From: CAZUYC01 sp964624475
GTDB taxonomy: Bacteria > Myxococcota_A > UBA9160 > SMWR01
Length of the DNA stretch: 64,000 nt
Assembly: GCA_964624475.1 (NCBI GenBank)
Contig: CAZUYC010000085.1
Coordinates: 116,729-180,728 of the forward strand
Reading direction: 5' to 3'
Part shown: in pieces, positions 8,429 through 17,179 of the stretch
Layout of the letters: every line of letters begins with the position of its first letter
Numbering within the stretch: position 1 is the first letter of the stretch
Program-made: the position numbers and the translations under genes
Notes under the pieces: model-generated
What the model was told of the DNA's origin: nothing
Database searches by the model: none
What the model saw: only the letters and a program-made list of their open reading frames with translations

Positions 8429-9724
8429 TCAGCCCGCGTCGGGGAGCCCCGGGACCGGGAAGCGCAGGCAGAGCGCCTCGACCTCCGCGGCGATGCGCTC
8501 GAGGACCGCCGCGTCGTCGGGGCGCGCCAGCGCGGCGTGGATCCAGCCTGCGAGGAGCTCCATCTCGGGCTCGCGCATGCCGCGCGTCGTCGCGGCGGGG
8601 GTCCCGAGGCGGAGGCCGCTCGGCCGCAGCGGCGGGTTCGGATCGTCGGGGATCACCTGCTTGTTGGTCGCGAGCAGGACGCGGTCGAGCGTGCGCTCGG
8701 CGCGGCGGCCGTCGATGCCGTAGCCCTTCACGGTGTCGAGGACGAGCATGTGATTGTCGGTGCCGCCGGTCACGAGCACCGCGCCGCGGGCGAGCAGGCC
8801 CTGCGCGAGGGCCTTGGCGTTGTGCAGCACCTGCGCGCCGTAGAGCCGGAACTCGGGCCGCAGCGCCTTGCCGAGTGCGATCGCGACGCCCGCGATCTGG
8901 TTCATGTGCGGCCCGCCCTGGAGGCCCGGGAAGACCGAGCGGTCGATCGCCTCGGCGTGCTCGCGCTTGCACAGGATCATGCCGCCGCGCGGCCCGCGTA
9001 GGCTCTTGTGCGTCGTGGTCGTGACGACGTCGAAGCCGGCGTCGAAGGGGTTGCGCATGACCCCGGCGGCGATGAGGCCCCCGATGTGGGAGACGTCGGC
9101 CATCGCGAGCGCGCCGACCTCGTCGGCGATCTTGCGGAACTCGGCGTAGTCGAGGTCGCGCGGGTAGGAGGTGTAGCCGCAGAGCAGGATCCGGGGGCGC
9201 GCCTCGCGGGCGAGCCGGCGCAGCTCGTCGAAGTCGATGCGGCCCGCCTCGTCGGGGAAGGTCCGGTAGCGCACGAAGCGGAAGATCCGGCCCATGTGCG
9301 AGACGGGCGCCCCGTGGGTCAGGTGTCCCCCGTGCGAGAGGTCCATGCCGACGACGGTGTCGCCGGGGCGCATGAAGGCCAGGTAGACGGCCTGGTTCAT
9401 CGGCGAGCCCGAGAGCGGCTGCACGTTGGCGTGCTCGCAGGCGAAGAGGCGCTTCGCGCGCTCGCGGGCGAGCTCCTCCACGGCGTCGGTGAACTCCTGC
9501 CCGCCGTAGTAGCGCCGCCCCGGGTAGCCCTCGGAGTACTTGTTGGTGAAGACCGAGCCGAGGGCGGCCAGCACCTCGGGCCAGGTGTAGTTCTCCGAGG
9601 GGATGAGCTCGATGCCGCGGCGCTGCCGCTCCTCCTCGCCGCGCAGCGCGGCGAAGACCTCGGGGTCGGACTCGGCCAGCAGCCGGCGGTCGCGGTCCAT
9701 CTCGGCAGGATCGCCCAGGCGCAT
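8429..9724 (-). CDS. glyA: Serine hydroxymethyltransferase
   Basis: PLP enzyme interconverting serine plus tetrahydrofolate with glycine plus 5,10-methylene-THF; cytoplasmic one-carbon metabolism. The family motifs are IELIPSENYT, NKYSEGYPGRRYYGG, the PLP lysine in TTTTHKSLRGPRGG, and AVTTRG-like PAATTRGM near the end. About 430 residues is the normal length. The start is uncertain: ATG 9724 (MRLGDPAE), ATG 9751, or ATG 9700 (MDRDRRLL). ATG 9700 leaves room for the overlapping promoter at 9724-9763. It is divergent from a LysR gene that probably regulates it. Confidence 0.95.
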   Translation of the reverse strand: MRLGDPAEMDRDRRLLAESDPEVFAALRGEEERQRRGIELIPSENYTWPEVLAALGSVFTNKYSEGYPGRRYYGGQEFTDAVEELARERAKRLFACEHANVQPLSGSPMNQAVYLAFMRPGDTVVGMDLSHGGHLTHGAPVSHMGRIFRFVRYRTFPDEAGRIDFDELRRLAREARPRILLCGYTSYPRDLDYAEFRKIADEVGALAMADVSHIGGLIAAGVMRNPFDAGFDVVTTTTHKSLRGPRGGMILCKREHAEAIDRSVFPGLQGGPHMNQIAGVAIALGKALRPEFRLYGAQVLHNAKALAQGLLARGAVLVTGGTDNHMLVLDTVKGYGIDGRRAERTLDRVLLATNKQVIPDDPNPPLRPSGLRLGTPAATTRGMREPEMELLAGWIHAALARPDDAAVLERIAAEVEALCLRFPVPGLPDAG

Positions 9725-9763
9725 TGACAAGTAAAGTGAAACGTTCGACACTATTTGTCAAAT
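9724..9763. promoter_or_regulatory. Palindromic divergent promoter/operator between glyA and a LysR gene
   Basis: AT-rich interval in a GC-rich setting with the imperfect palindrome TTGACAA ... TTGTCAA around an inner AGTG ... CACT and a central AACGTT. TTGACA occurs as a -35-like box on each strand, facing outwards. A -10-like ACACTA lies 18 bases on for the LysR gene and TTTACT about 20 bases on for glyA. A second TGACA copy lies just inside the LysR ORF. This is the expected site for a divergently transcribed LysR regulator. Confidence 0.65.
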
Positions 9764-10688
9764 GATACTTGACAGTGGCGAACGCCTCGACCTGAACAAG
9801 CTCCTGACCTTCCTCGCCATCTCGGAGGCCGGCGGCGTGAGCGCCGCGGCGCGCCGGCTCCATCTGACCCGCTCGGCCGTGAGCCACAGCCTCGGCGCGC
9901 TCGAGGCGGAGCTCGGCGTGGCGCTCTTCCACCGCATCGGGAAGAGCCTCGTCTCGACCCGCGAGGGGAAGCTCCTGCGCCGGGCGGTCGCCGACGCGCG
10001 CGACCGCCTCGGCAGCGCGCTCGAGGAGGTGCTCGGCACGGGCGGAGAGCTGCGCGGGCCGGTGCGGGTCGGCCTCTTCGTCGGCTGCTCGCGCTTCCGG
10101 CTGTCCGGCGCGATCGGCGCCTTCCTGCGCGATCACCCGCGGGCGCGGGTGCGCGTCGCCTTCGGGCCGCAGGCGTGGCTCCTGGACGAGCTCCTCACCG
10201 CGAAGCTCGACATGACGCTCTCGCTGCGACCGACGCGCGAGCAGGCGCCGCAGATCCGCTCCGAGAAGCTCTTCGAGCAGACGCTCGTGCTCGCCGTGCG
10301 CGAGCTCCCCCGGCGCGGTCCGCTCGACTTCGCCGCGCTCTGCGAGCTCCCGATCGTCGACTACTACCAGAGCGACCCGTTGATCGACCGCTGGACGCGT
10401 CACCACCACGGCGGCAAGCGCCTGCCGCGCGAGCGCCTGCGGGCCTTCGCGGGGAGCACCGACCTCGCGCTCGAGCTCGTGCTGCGCGGCGTGGGAGCGG
10501 CGGTGCTGCCGCAGGACCTGGCCGAGCCCTTCCGGCGCCGCCGCGAGCTCGCGCTGATCCAGGGCCCGCGCGCGCCCCTGATCGACTTCGTGTGGCTGAA
10601 CGAGCTCCGCGCGGCGCGCCGCTCCCCCGCGCCGGCTGCCTTCCGCGAGCTCCTCGTGGGGTCGCTCGGGGAGTCGCCTCCGGCGTAG
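9762..10688 (+). CDS. LysR-family transcriptional regulator
   Basis: 308 residues. The N-terminal winged helix-turn-helix (LNKLLTFLAISEAGGVSAAARR, then LTRSAVSHSLGALEAELG) is typical LysR. It is followed by a linker helix and a periplasmic-binding-like effector domain from about residue 95. It starts at ATG 9762, inside the palindromic promoter shared with glyA, so autoregulation and control of glyA are likely (inference). The co-inducer is not predictable. Confidence 0.93.
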   Translation: MILDSGERLDLNKLLTFLAISEAGGVSAAARRLHLTRSAVSHSLGALEAELGVALFHRIGKSLVSTREGKLLRRAVADARDRLGSALEEVLGTGGELRGPVRVGLFVGCSRFRLSGAIGAFLRDHPRARVRVAFGPQAWLLDELLTAKLDMTLSLRPTREQAPQIRSEKLFEQTLVLAVRELPRRGPLDFAALCELPIVDYYQSDPLIDRWTRHHHGGKRLPRERLRAFAGSTDLALELVLRGVGAAVLPQDLAEPFRRRRELALIQGPRAPLIDFVWLNELRAARRSPAPAAFRELLVGSLGESPPA

Positions 10689-10690
10689 GA

Positions 10691-11830
10691 CTACGAGCCC
10701 CCGGCGAGGGCGGCGCGATCGGGCCGTCCCTCGCCTCCGAGGCGAGCGCGGCCACCCCGGCTCGTGAAGGGCCGTTCGACGAGCGCGTAGGATGCGCAGG
10801 AGGCGAGGAGGATCGCCGCCAGCACGACGCAGGCTCCGAGCCGATCCCCGGGCAGATGGGGCGCGATCAGCCGCTTCACGGGGATGTGCCAGAGGTAGGC
10901 GCTGAAGCTCACGATGCCGATCAGGCGCGCGGGCTTCGAGGCGAGGACCCGGCACAACGGTCCCCGGCCGTACACGACACCGAGCAGTGCACCCGACCAG
11001 AGCATTCCCCAGAGGAGCTTGTCGCGTCGGATGGCCCGGCAGGTGGGAGTCTCCCCGCAGAGGTCCTTCCAGCTCTCCGGAGCGAGCGCGAACGCGGCCG
11101 CGAGGGCCGCCACGGCGGCGATCTGCCACGCGAGCGTCGCGCGCGGGCTCGGCGCGACGCGGCGCAGGCGGCCGTGGACCACGACGGCGAGCGAGCCCAG
11201 CAGGAAGACGGGCAGATGGGGGAGGAGCGAAACTCCGGCCCCCGCAGCTCGGGCGCCCGGCCACGCGAGCCGCGCCCCGATCGCTCCGCCGAGGAGGAGG
11301 GCCGCCGCGAGCCAACCCGAGCATCGCGCCGCCACGGCGGTCAGCACGACCACCAGGGGCAATGCGACGTAGTACTTGCACTCCACCGGAATCGACCAGT
11401 AGATGCTCCTTCCGTCGAGGAGCGTCAGGTGGCGGAGGGCCTCCGTGAAATCGAGCGGCGCCGGAGTGAGCCCCGGGCGCAATCGTCCGAGCACCCATGC
11501 CGAGGCGATCACGACCGCGTAGAGCGGGTAGATCCGCAGGACGCGCCGGAGGGCGTAGACCCGCCAGGTGCTGCGGGCGAGGAGATCCGCGCGCGGACGG
11601 TCGAGCAGCGGGCCGGTGAGCAGGAACGCGCTCAGCACGAAGAAGAGCAGGACGCCGGCCTTGCCGGTTCCTCGGAAATCGAGGAAGGGGACGACGTGCA
11701 GATCCGAGTGCGCGAGGTGGCTCAGCACGACGAGCAATACGGCGAGGCCGCGCACGCCGTCGAGGGCGTCCACTTGAGCTCGGCTCACGCGAACCGGACG
11801 GAAGAAGACGGCGTCGAGTCGGGCGAGCAT
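10691..11830 (-). CDS. Acyltransferase 3 family membrane protein (OafA/YrhL-like)
   Basis: 379 residues with about ten membrane helices. The N-terminal ALDGVRGLAVLLVVLSHL carries the catalytic His region of acyltransferase 3, and RRVLRIYPLY is the conserved loop after the third helix. Such enzymes move O-acyl groups onto cell-surface glycans or glycolipids. There is no C-terminal SGNH domain. It converges tail to tail with the LysR gene two bases away, and no sugar-biosynthesis genes lie beside it. Confidence 0.88.
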   Translation of the reverse strand: MLARLDAVFFRPVRVSRAQVDALDGVRGLAVLLVVLSHLAHSDLHVVPFLDFRGTGKAGVLLFFVLSAFLLTGPLLDRPRADLLARSTWRVYALRRVLRIYPLYAVVIASAWVLGRLRPGLTPAPLDFTEALRHLTLLDGRSIYWSIPVECKYYVALPLVVVLTAVAARCSGWLAAALLLGGAIGARLAWPGARAAGAGVSLLPHLPVFLLGSLAVVVHGRLRRVAPSPRATLAWQIAAVAALAAAFALAPESWKDLCGETPTCRAIRRDKLLWGMLWSGALLGVVYGRGPLCRVLASKPARLIGIVSFSAYLWHIPVKRLIAPHLPGDRLGACVVLAAILLASCASYALVERPFTSRGGRARLGGEGRPDRAALAGGS

Positions 11831-12030
11831 GGGACGTCCGTGCTGCGAGCGCGTGATGGTTCCACGAAGCCGCCCGTGGGGTCCGCGGCGCTATCGCCGC
11901 AAGGCGTCCCGGACGAGGACGAGGCGGTCGTTGCCGAAGTGCTCGCCCATCCTAACGGACGGCTCGTTCGCGGAGCAAGCGAGGGGTAGCGCCGCGCGCC
12001 TCGAGAGGAAGCGGGTGGCGTCCGAGGCGA

Positions 12031-12486
12031 TCAGCGGAAGGCGCGGTAGGCCAGGCGCACGCGCGCACGCTGCGCCGCGCCGAGCAGCTCCGGGCTCGGC
12101 GGCTCCTGGCTCGCGACGAGGAGCTGGAGTCCCGGGAGGCCCTTCTCGTCCTGGAGCGCCAGCGCGTTGCGCAGGACCTGCTCCGTCAGGTCCGCGAAGG
12201 GCCCGCCGGCGACCAGGTCGCGGTGGCTGCGCTGCGCGGCGGCGAGGCTCCGCCCCAGCGCGGCCGAGAGCGGCGAGTCCCGGTTCGCGCGGGCCTCGGC
12301 GAGGAGCCCGAGCGCCGCGAGGCGCGTGTCGGCGTGGATCGCGAACGCGCGCGGCCGGCGCAGCTCCTTCGTCGCTGCCGCGAGGCGCTCGAGCCGCTGC
12401 TCGAGCTCGTCCTCGCGGTGGACCGTGATGCAGCCTGCCGCCAGGGCCGCGAGCAGCGCGAGCGGCACAACGATGCGAAGCCTCAC
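12031..12486 (-). CDS. Small lipoprotein of unknown function
   Basis: 151 residues. The signal peptide MRLRIVVPLALLAALAAGC ends in a lipobox with Cys 19. A charged helical segment (EDELEQRLERLAAATKEL) follows, and the rest is mostly helical with no recognised domain. It probably sits in the periplasm or outer membrane. It is divergent from the OmpA-family lipoprotein gene at 12659. Confidence 0.75.
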   Translation of the reverse strand: MRLRIVVPLALLAALAAGCITVHREDELEQRLERLAAATKELRRPRAFAIHADTRLAALGLLAEARANRDSPLSAALGRSLAAAQRSHRDLVAGGPFADLTEQVLRNALALQDEKGLPGLQLLVASQEPPSPELLGAAQRARVRLAYRAFR

Positions 12487-12658
12487 GAGCGGCCCTCCCG
12501 GCGCCCGCGCCGGGCGCCCGCCCGCGCGTATCGACCCGTCGGATGCCGCGCTTGACGCGGGTCTGCGCGTGCGGGTCCGAGGTGATCGGACTCACAAAGG
12601 CGCAGCAGGTCGCCGGCCGATCGCTCCCCTCGACGTCGGAACGACGGGAGGGGTCGCC

Positions 12659-13405
12659 ATGGATCGAGGGATCGGAGCGAAGGTTCGCATTCTCCGGGCG
12701 GCGCGGGCCGCCGCGGGCATGGCGCCCGCGCTGCTCCTGGCCGGGCTCGTGGGCTGCGTCTCCAGCGGGAAGTACGAGAAGCTGACCGAGGAGCGCGACG
12801 CGCTCCGGCAGCGGCTCGCGGACGCGGAGGACGAGCAGCTCCACCTCGAGAGTGCCGGACGGAACCTCGCGGTGAGCCTCACTCAGCAGGAAGGCGAGCT
12901 CTCCTCGATGCGCGGCACCTACGACGCGCTGCTCTCCGAGCTCGAGCAGGAGGTGGCCGCGGGTCAGGTCCAGATCCAGCGGCTCCGCGACGGGATCCGC
13001 GTGAACCTCGCGCAGGACATCCTCTTCCCGACGGGTTCGGCGGAGCTCGACGGGCAGGGGCGCGACGTGCTGACGCGCGTCGCGGAGCAGCTCGCAAAGG
13101 CCGGTCACCGCATCGAGGTCGAGGGGCACACGGACGACGTGCGCATCCGGGGAGCGCTCGGGCGCACCTATCCGACCAACTGGGAGCTGGCCGGCGCGCG
13201 GGCCGCCCGGGTCGTCCGCCTCTTCGAGGAGCAGGGCCTGGACCGCGAACGGATGGCGGCCGTCTCCTTCGGCGAGATGCACCCCGTGGCGAGCAACGCC
13301 GACCCCGAGGGCCGCGCGAAGAACCGCCGCATCGAGATCCGCCTGCTGCCCCAGCAGGGCGCGACGGTGCCCGCCGCCCTCGACGACGCGGCGACCGCGC
13401 GCTAG
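12659..13405 (+). CDS. OmpA-family peptidoglycan-binding lipoprotein
   Basis: 248 residues. The leader ends LLLAGLVGC with a lipobox, followed by a coiled coil (YEKLTEERDALRQRLADAED) and a C-terminal OmpA/MotB domain (ILFPTGSAELDGQGRDVL, then EVEGHTDDVRI, then NADPEGRAKNRRIEIRLLP). The domain binds the diaminopimelate of peptidoglycan and tethers the outer membrane. GGGAGG lies about ten bases before ATG 12659. A TTGACG box near 12553 may belong to its promoter. Confidence 0.92.
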   Translation: MDRGIGAKVRILRAARAAAGMAPALLLAGLVGCVSSGKYEKLTEERDALRQRLADAEDEQLHLESAGRNLAVSLTQQEGELSSMRGTYDALLSELEQEVAAGQVQIQRLRDGIRVNLAQDILFPTGSAELDGQGRDVLTRVAEQLAKAGHRIEVEGHTDDVRIRGALGRTYPTNWELAGARAARVVRLFEEQGLDRERMAAVSFGEMHPVASNADPEGRAKNRRIEIRLLPQQGATVPAALDDAATAR

Positions 13406-13461
13406 CCCGAACGCGACGCCCGTCACACAGCGGCGACGGCATCCGCCCGATCGGAGCGCTG

Positions 13462-14181
13462 GTGGGTCGCTGGCTCGAAGAGAAGATCGGCCGCTGGCTG
13501 GTGCGGATCGCCCTCGTGGCCGCGCTGGGGGCGCTGCCGTTCTATCTCCTGGTCCGGGGCTCGCTCGTCGCGAGCGCCGCCTGGGGCTGGCACGCGTGGC
13601 TCGCGGTGGGGTTCGGCGCCTCGCTCGCGGCCCTCGCGATGAGCGTCGCCGCCTGGTGGGCGCTGCGCCGGCTCGGCTTCGAGCGCTCCTTCCGGACCAT
13701 CGCGACCCGGGCGGCCCTGCCGCTCGTCGTCGTCTTCTGCGCGTTCTGCCTGCTCCACCTCTCGGGCGCGAACGCCAAGACGGACGAGATCCGCGCGGGC
13801 TACCCGCGCCTCCACCCGGCGCTGCGCCTCGCCGTGGGCACGCTCCGGCTCCTCGACGGGGAGATCGTGCTCACGGACATCGAGCGCGGGGCCGAGTCCT
13901 ACGCGCAGATGCGTCTTCCGCGGCTGGACCACTCCGCGCACTACCCGCAGTGCGACGGCACCGTGCACGCGATCGACCTGCGCACCGCGGGGGTCGGCGC
14001 GCTGCGCAACGGCCTCGTGCAGCTCTACTTCGAGCTGCTCGGCTTCGAGACGCTGCGCCACGTCGGTACGGCGGACCACCTGCACGTGCGCCTGCCGGAG
14101 GTCCCCGGGGTGAACGACGCTAGCGCGCGACGGGCGGCCCCGGCGGCGCAGCGCCTCCTTTGCCCTCGCGCCACTGCGTGA
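13462..14181 (+). CDS. Membrane-anchored protein with an M15/LAS-peptidase-like zinc signature
   Basis: 239 residues with three hydrophobic segments (17-35, 43-66, 79-98) and then a periplasmic domain. HSAHYPQCDGTVHAIDL followed by HLHVRL resembles the S-x-H...H-x-D and H-x-H zinc-ligand pattern of LAS peptidases (VanY, MepA), which cut peptide cross-links in peptidoglycan. The function is inferred from these motifs only. It starts at GTG 13462. Its 3' end overlaps the convergent LLM oxidoreductase gene by 62 bases, so the last ~20 residues may not be conserved. Confidence 0.65.
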   Translation: MGRWLEEKIGRWLVRIALVAALGALPFYLLVRGSLVASAAWGWHAWLAVGFGASLAALAMSVAAWWALRRLGFERSFRTIATRAALPLVVVFCAFCLLHLSGANAKTDEIRAGYPRLHPALRLAVGTLRLLDGEIVLTDIERGAESYAQMRLPRLDHSAHYPQCDGTVHAIDLRTAGVGALRNGLVQLYFELLGFETLRHVGTADHLHVRLPEVPGVNDASARRAAPAAQRLLCPRATA

Positions 14182-15529
14182 TCAGCGTCTGGTCCCCCAC
14201 CGCCGCGTCGCTCGCCACGCGCTCGAGGAGCTGGTGGAAGGCGTCGCCGCCGGCGCGGTCGGCCTGCGCGCGCGGAAGCGCCGGGAAGTGGTAGTCGGGC
14301 GCGGGCAGCGGCGGGTGGTCCGACGCGGGCTTGCGCGCCATCACCTGCTCGACCACCGGGGCCAGCCGCCGCGCCTTCTCGCGCTGCGCGCGCTCGTCGC
14401 GCTCCAGGAACTCCGGCATCACCTCGCGGCCGAAGAGCTCGAGCGACTCGCAGATGTGCTCGTGGCGGTTCTTGCCCGCCTGCGAGACCAGGATCACCTG
14501 GTCGATCCCCGCCTCTTCGTAGCGGCGCAGGTACTCGCGGACCTGCCGGGGCGTGCCGACCGCGCCGCGGAGTCCCCCGATCCCGTCCTGCACCACCTTG
14601 GCGCCGAGGCGCTCGGCGTTCGCCGCGGCCGCCTGCACCGCCGCCGGGTCGTAGCCGCGCTCGGCACGCCGGCGCTGGTAGTCGGCCCAGACGTCCGTGG
14701 CGCCGGGCTGGTGGCGCCCGAAGACGTAGTAGTGCGCCAGCGAGTAGCCGAAGAAGTTGGCGCCCTCGAGCCCGCGGCGCAGCGCCTCGTCCTCGTCGGG
14801 GTGGCACATGAAGGTGGAGACGCAGGCGAGGTTCGCGTTCACCGCGTCGCCGATCGGCACCGCCTCCCGGGCCAGCGTCTCCTGGTAGTCGCGCGCCCAG
14901 TGGCGCGCCTCCTCCGGGTCGACGAAGGCGAAGGTGAGCGCGCCGATGCCCTTCCTCGCCGCGAGCAGGATCGTCTCGCGCCGGCTGCACGCGACCCACA
15001 CCGGCGGGTGCGGTCGCTGGCGCGGCTTCGGCACCACGTTGCGCGGAGGCATGGTCAGATGGCGGCCGGCGTGCCCCGTGAAGGGCGTCTCGGCGAGGCA
15101 GCGCAGTGCCACGCGCAGCCCCTCCTCCCACATCGCCCGCTTCTGCTCGGGGTCGATCAGGAACCCGCCGAGCTCGGCCTCGGACGACGACTCGCCGCTG
15201 CCGAACTCGACCCGGCCGTTCGAGACGAGGTCGAGCGTGGCGATGCGCTCCGCCACGCGTGCCGGGTGGTTGAAGGGCGGCGGCGTCTGCACGATGCCGT
15301 GCCCGAGGCGCAGGCGCTTCGTGCGCTGCGACACCGCGGCGAGGAAGACCTCGGGCGCGCTCGAGTGGCTGTACTCCTCCAGGAAGTGGTGCTCGACCTC
15401 CCACACCGTGTCGAAGCCCAGGCGGTCGGCCAGCTCGCACTGCTCGAGCGCCTGCTGGAAGAGGAGGAGCTCCGAGTCGTCGTCCCAGGGGCGGGGGAGC
15501 TGGTGCTCGTAGAAGAGGCCGAACTTCAT
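14120..15529 (-). CDS. LLM-class flavin-dependent oxidoreductase
   Basis: Luciferase-like TIM-barrel monooxygenase of 469 residues, probably using FMNH2 or F420H2. MKFGLFYEHQLPRPW is the luciferase-family first strand. NGRVEFGSGESSSEAELGGF and VWVACSRRETILLAARKG are typical family segments, and VILVSQAGKNRHEHI ends the barrel. It runs longer than many family members, with a ~100-residue helical tail. Actinobacterial and deltaproteobacterial homologues commonly act on lipophilic substrates; the substrate here is unknown. Confidence 0.9.
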   Translation of the reverse strand: MKFGLFYEHQLPRPWDDDSELLLFQQALEQCELADRLGFDTVWEVEHHFLEEYSHSSAPEVFLAAVSQRTKRLRLGHGIVQTPPPFNHPARVAERIATLDLVSNGRVEFGSGESSSEAELGGFLIDPEQKRAMWEEGLRVALRCLAETPFTGHAGRHLTMPPRNVVPKPRQRPHPPVWVACSRRETILLAARKGIGALTFAFVDPEEARHWARDYQETLAREAVPIGDAVNANLACVSTFMCHPDEDEALRRGLEGANFFGYSLAHYYVFGRHQPGATDVWADYQRRRAERGYDPAAVQAAAANAERLGAKVVQDGIGGLRGAVGTPRQVREYLRRYEEAGIDQVILVSQAGKNRHEHICESLELFGREVMPEFLERDERAQREKARRLAPVVEQVMARKPASDHPPLPAPDYHFPALPRAQADRAGGDAFHQLLERVASDAAVGDQTLITQWREGKGGAAPPGPPVAR

Positions 15530-15623
15530 GCGCGTCTCCCGCGTGGTGAGCCGAGGCGGCGAGGATACCCGAGTCCGGCGCGCGCGGCGCCGCGGCGCGG
15601 GCCGCTCACGGCGTCGCTCCGCC

Positions 15624-16199
15624 TCAGCCGTCGCCGCGCTCCAGGGCCCGAAGGGCGTCGAGCTGCGACTTCTGGAAGATGGCGCTCACCGGGAGGTCGG
15701 GCACGGCCGCCCGGATCGCTTCCATGCCACCCTCTTCCCGGTCGACGAGGACGGCGACGTGGACGATGCGAAGGCCCTCCTCCCGGCAGCGCTCGATCGC
15801 GCGAAGCACCGAGCCGCCGCTGGTGACGACGTCGTCGACGACGGCCACGGGGCTCTCGGCGCAGCCCTCGATCCACTTGCGGGTCCCGTGCTCCTTGCGC
15901 TCCTTGCGGACGCTGAAGATGTCCATCACCGGACCGTCCACGAGCGAGTAGTAGGCCACCGCGTTCGCGATCGGATCGGCTCCGCTCGTGAGCCCCCCCA
16001 CGCAGCGCGGGCTCGTCCCGGCCCGGCGGAACTCGGCGACGAACGCCTCGCCGATCAGGGGCATCGCCGGCGCGAAGCACGTGGTCGCCCTGCAATCGAA
16101 GTAGAAGGCGCTGCGGCGGCCGGACGAGAGAACGAAGTCCCCCTGGACGTAGGAGCGATCGACCAGGACCTTGGCGAGGTTCCGCCTGGCGGCGTCCAC
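15624..16199 (-). CDS. pyrE: Orotate phosphoribosyltransferase
   Basis: 191 residues. It makes orotidine 5'-phosphate from orotate and PRPP in de novo pyrimidine synthesis. The PRPP-binding motif is VAVVDDVVTSGGSVLRA, and GGLTSGADPIANAV and SVRKERKEHG form the flexible-loop and substrate regions. GTG 16199 is chosen because GGGGAGGAAA lies 6-15 bases upstream; the frame continues further 5' but loses family similarity. A TTGTACAAT box near 16225 may be promoter. Confidence 0.93.
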   Translation of the reverse strand: MDAARRNLAKVLVDRSYVQGDFVLSSGRRSAFYFDCRATTCFAPAMPLIGEAFVAEFRRAGTSPRCVGGLTSGADPIANAVAYYSLVDGPVMDIFSVRKERKEHGTRKWIEGCAESPVAVVDDVVTSGGSVLRAIERCREEGLRIVHVAVLVDREEGGMEAIRAAVPDLPVSAIFQKSQLDALRALERGDG

Positions 16200-16452
16200 G
16201 GATTTCCTCCCCCTCGCGCGCCATTGTACAAAACGTCCGGACCGGCCCCGATGAGCGCGGACCCGGCCGCGTGGCGTACCCGGATTTCGCGTCGAGGGGT
16301 GACTCTCCTCACGCAGCAGGCTCCGCCGGGCGCCGACGGCAGATCCCGCGATGGAACCGTCTTCGAGCAGCCTCTGCGGAGCCAACACCGGATCGAGGTC
16401 GAGGAGCCGGGGCGATCCGGCCGAAGCCGGGGCGGCACGCGGGGAGGTGAGC

Positions 16453-17106
16453 GTGAGCCTGGCGCAGCGGGGATCGGTCGGTCGATCATCCGTCTGGCGC
16501 GAGGTCCTGGGCACGTGGTGGATCGGCCTTTCGGCCGTGCTCTCGGTGATCGCTGCCGCCGGGTTCCTCCGCGACTGGAAGATTCCAGGCGCCCTGCCGA
16601 TCCTCGGCGAGTGGGCGTGGCTGTTTCTCGTGCTCGTGTCCCTGCTCGCCGGAGTGCTCGAAGGATCGTACCGGGCCGTCGCGAAGCGGGACCGGCAGGG
16701 CGAAGCCCAGCGGCAGGAAATCGAGCGTCTCGTTCGAACCCCGCAGCGCCGTCTCGCCCAGGCGAAGAACCAGCTCTACCTAGACGCGTTCATGTGTATG
16801 CAGGTCATCGGATTCCTGACGATGGCCAGGATGGAGGGCAGCGCCATGACTCCCGAGACGGCGCTGGGCATCGAGCGCAGCTGGGGGGACGAGTTTCTCG
16901 AGCGATTTCGGCGCATGTTCGGTAGCGGAAGGTTCGGCGACGTCTTCTCGAATCGGATCGGCGGAACGTTTCCACCGCCTCGCGACCGGGCGATGGCGAT
17001 CTACGTGGGGCTTGCAGACTTCCTGCGCCTGCTGGCGGAGCGAATCACGGAAGGCGATCTCGACCCCGAGTACCTGCACGACCGCGATGAGGCGCCCCGG
17101 GGCTGA
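16453..17106 (+). CDS. Unknown membrane protein
   Basis: 217 residues from GTG 16453, with GGGGAGG at a proper distance. Two membrane helices (~17-39 and ~49-71) are followed by a charged helical region (AKRDRQGEAQRQEIERLVR) and a soluble C-terminal domain with no family I recognise. Codon use is less GC-biased than in its neighbours. With the adjacent toxin-antitoxin remnant and tRNA-Arg, this suggests acquired DNA. Confidence 0.6.
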   Translation: MSLAQRGSVGRSSVWREVLGTWWIGLSAVLSVIAAAGFLRDWKIPGALPILGEWAWLFLVLVSLLAGVLEGSYRAVAKRDRQGEAQRQEIERLVRTPQRRLAQAKNQLYLDAFMCMQVIGFLTMARMEGSAMTPETALGIERSWGDEFLERFRRMFGSGRFGDVFSNRIGGTFPPPRDRAMAIYVGLADFLRLLAERITEGDLDPEYLHDRDEAPRG

Positions 17107-17140
17107 AGCCGACGAGCGGGGCGTCCGCCCACGGCCGGGA

Positions 17141-17172
17141 GGTGCGCGGGCGCACCTCGGTGCTGGTATACT
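17141..17172 (+). promoter_or_regulatory. Operator palindrome and -10 box of the parD antitoxin gene
   Basis: GGTGCG-CGGG-CGCACC (17141-17156) is a perfect 6-bp-arm inverted repeat. TATACT at 17167-17172 is a good -10 box that would place transcription start at about 17179-17180, the A of the ATG, so the message may be leaderless. No ribosome site lies upstream of the ATG. ParD antitoxins bind such palindromes to repress their own operon. No -35 box is evident. Confidence 0.5.
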
Positions 17173-17179
17173 CCCGCGC

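Noticed and set aside
8115..11498. A 1127-codon minus-strand open frame across glyA, LysR and acyltransferase 3
   Set aside because: It is low-complexity Arg/Ala/Pro/Gly translation antisense to or out of frame with three well-supported genes.
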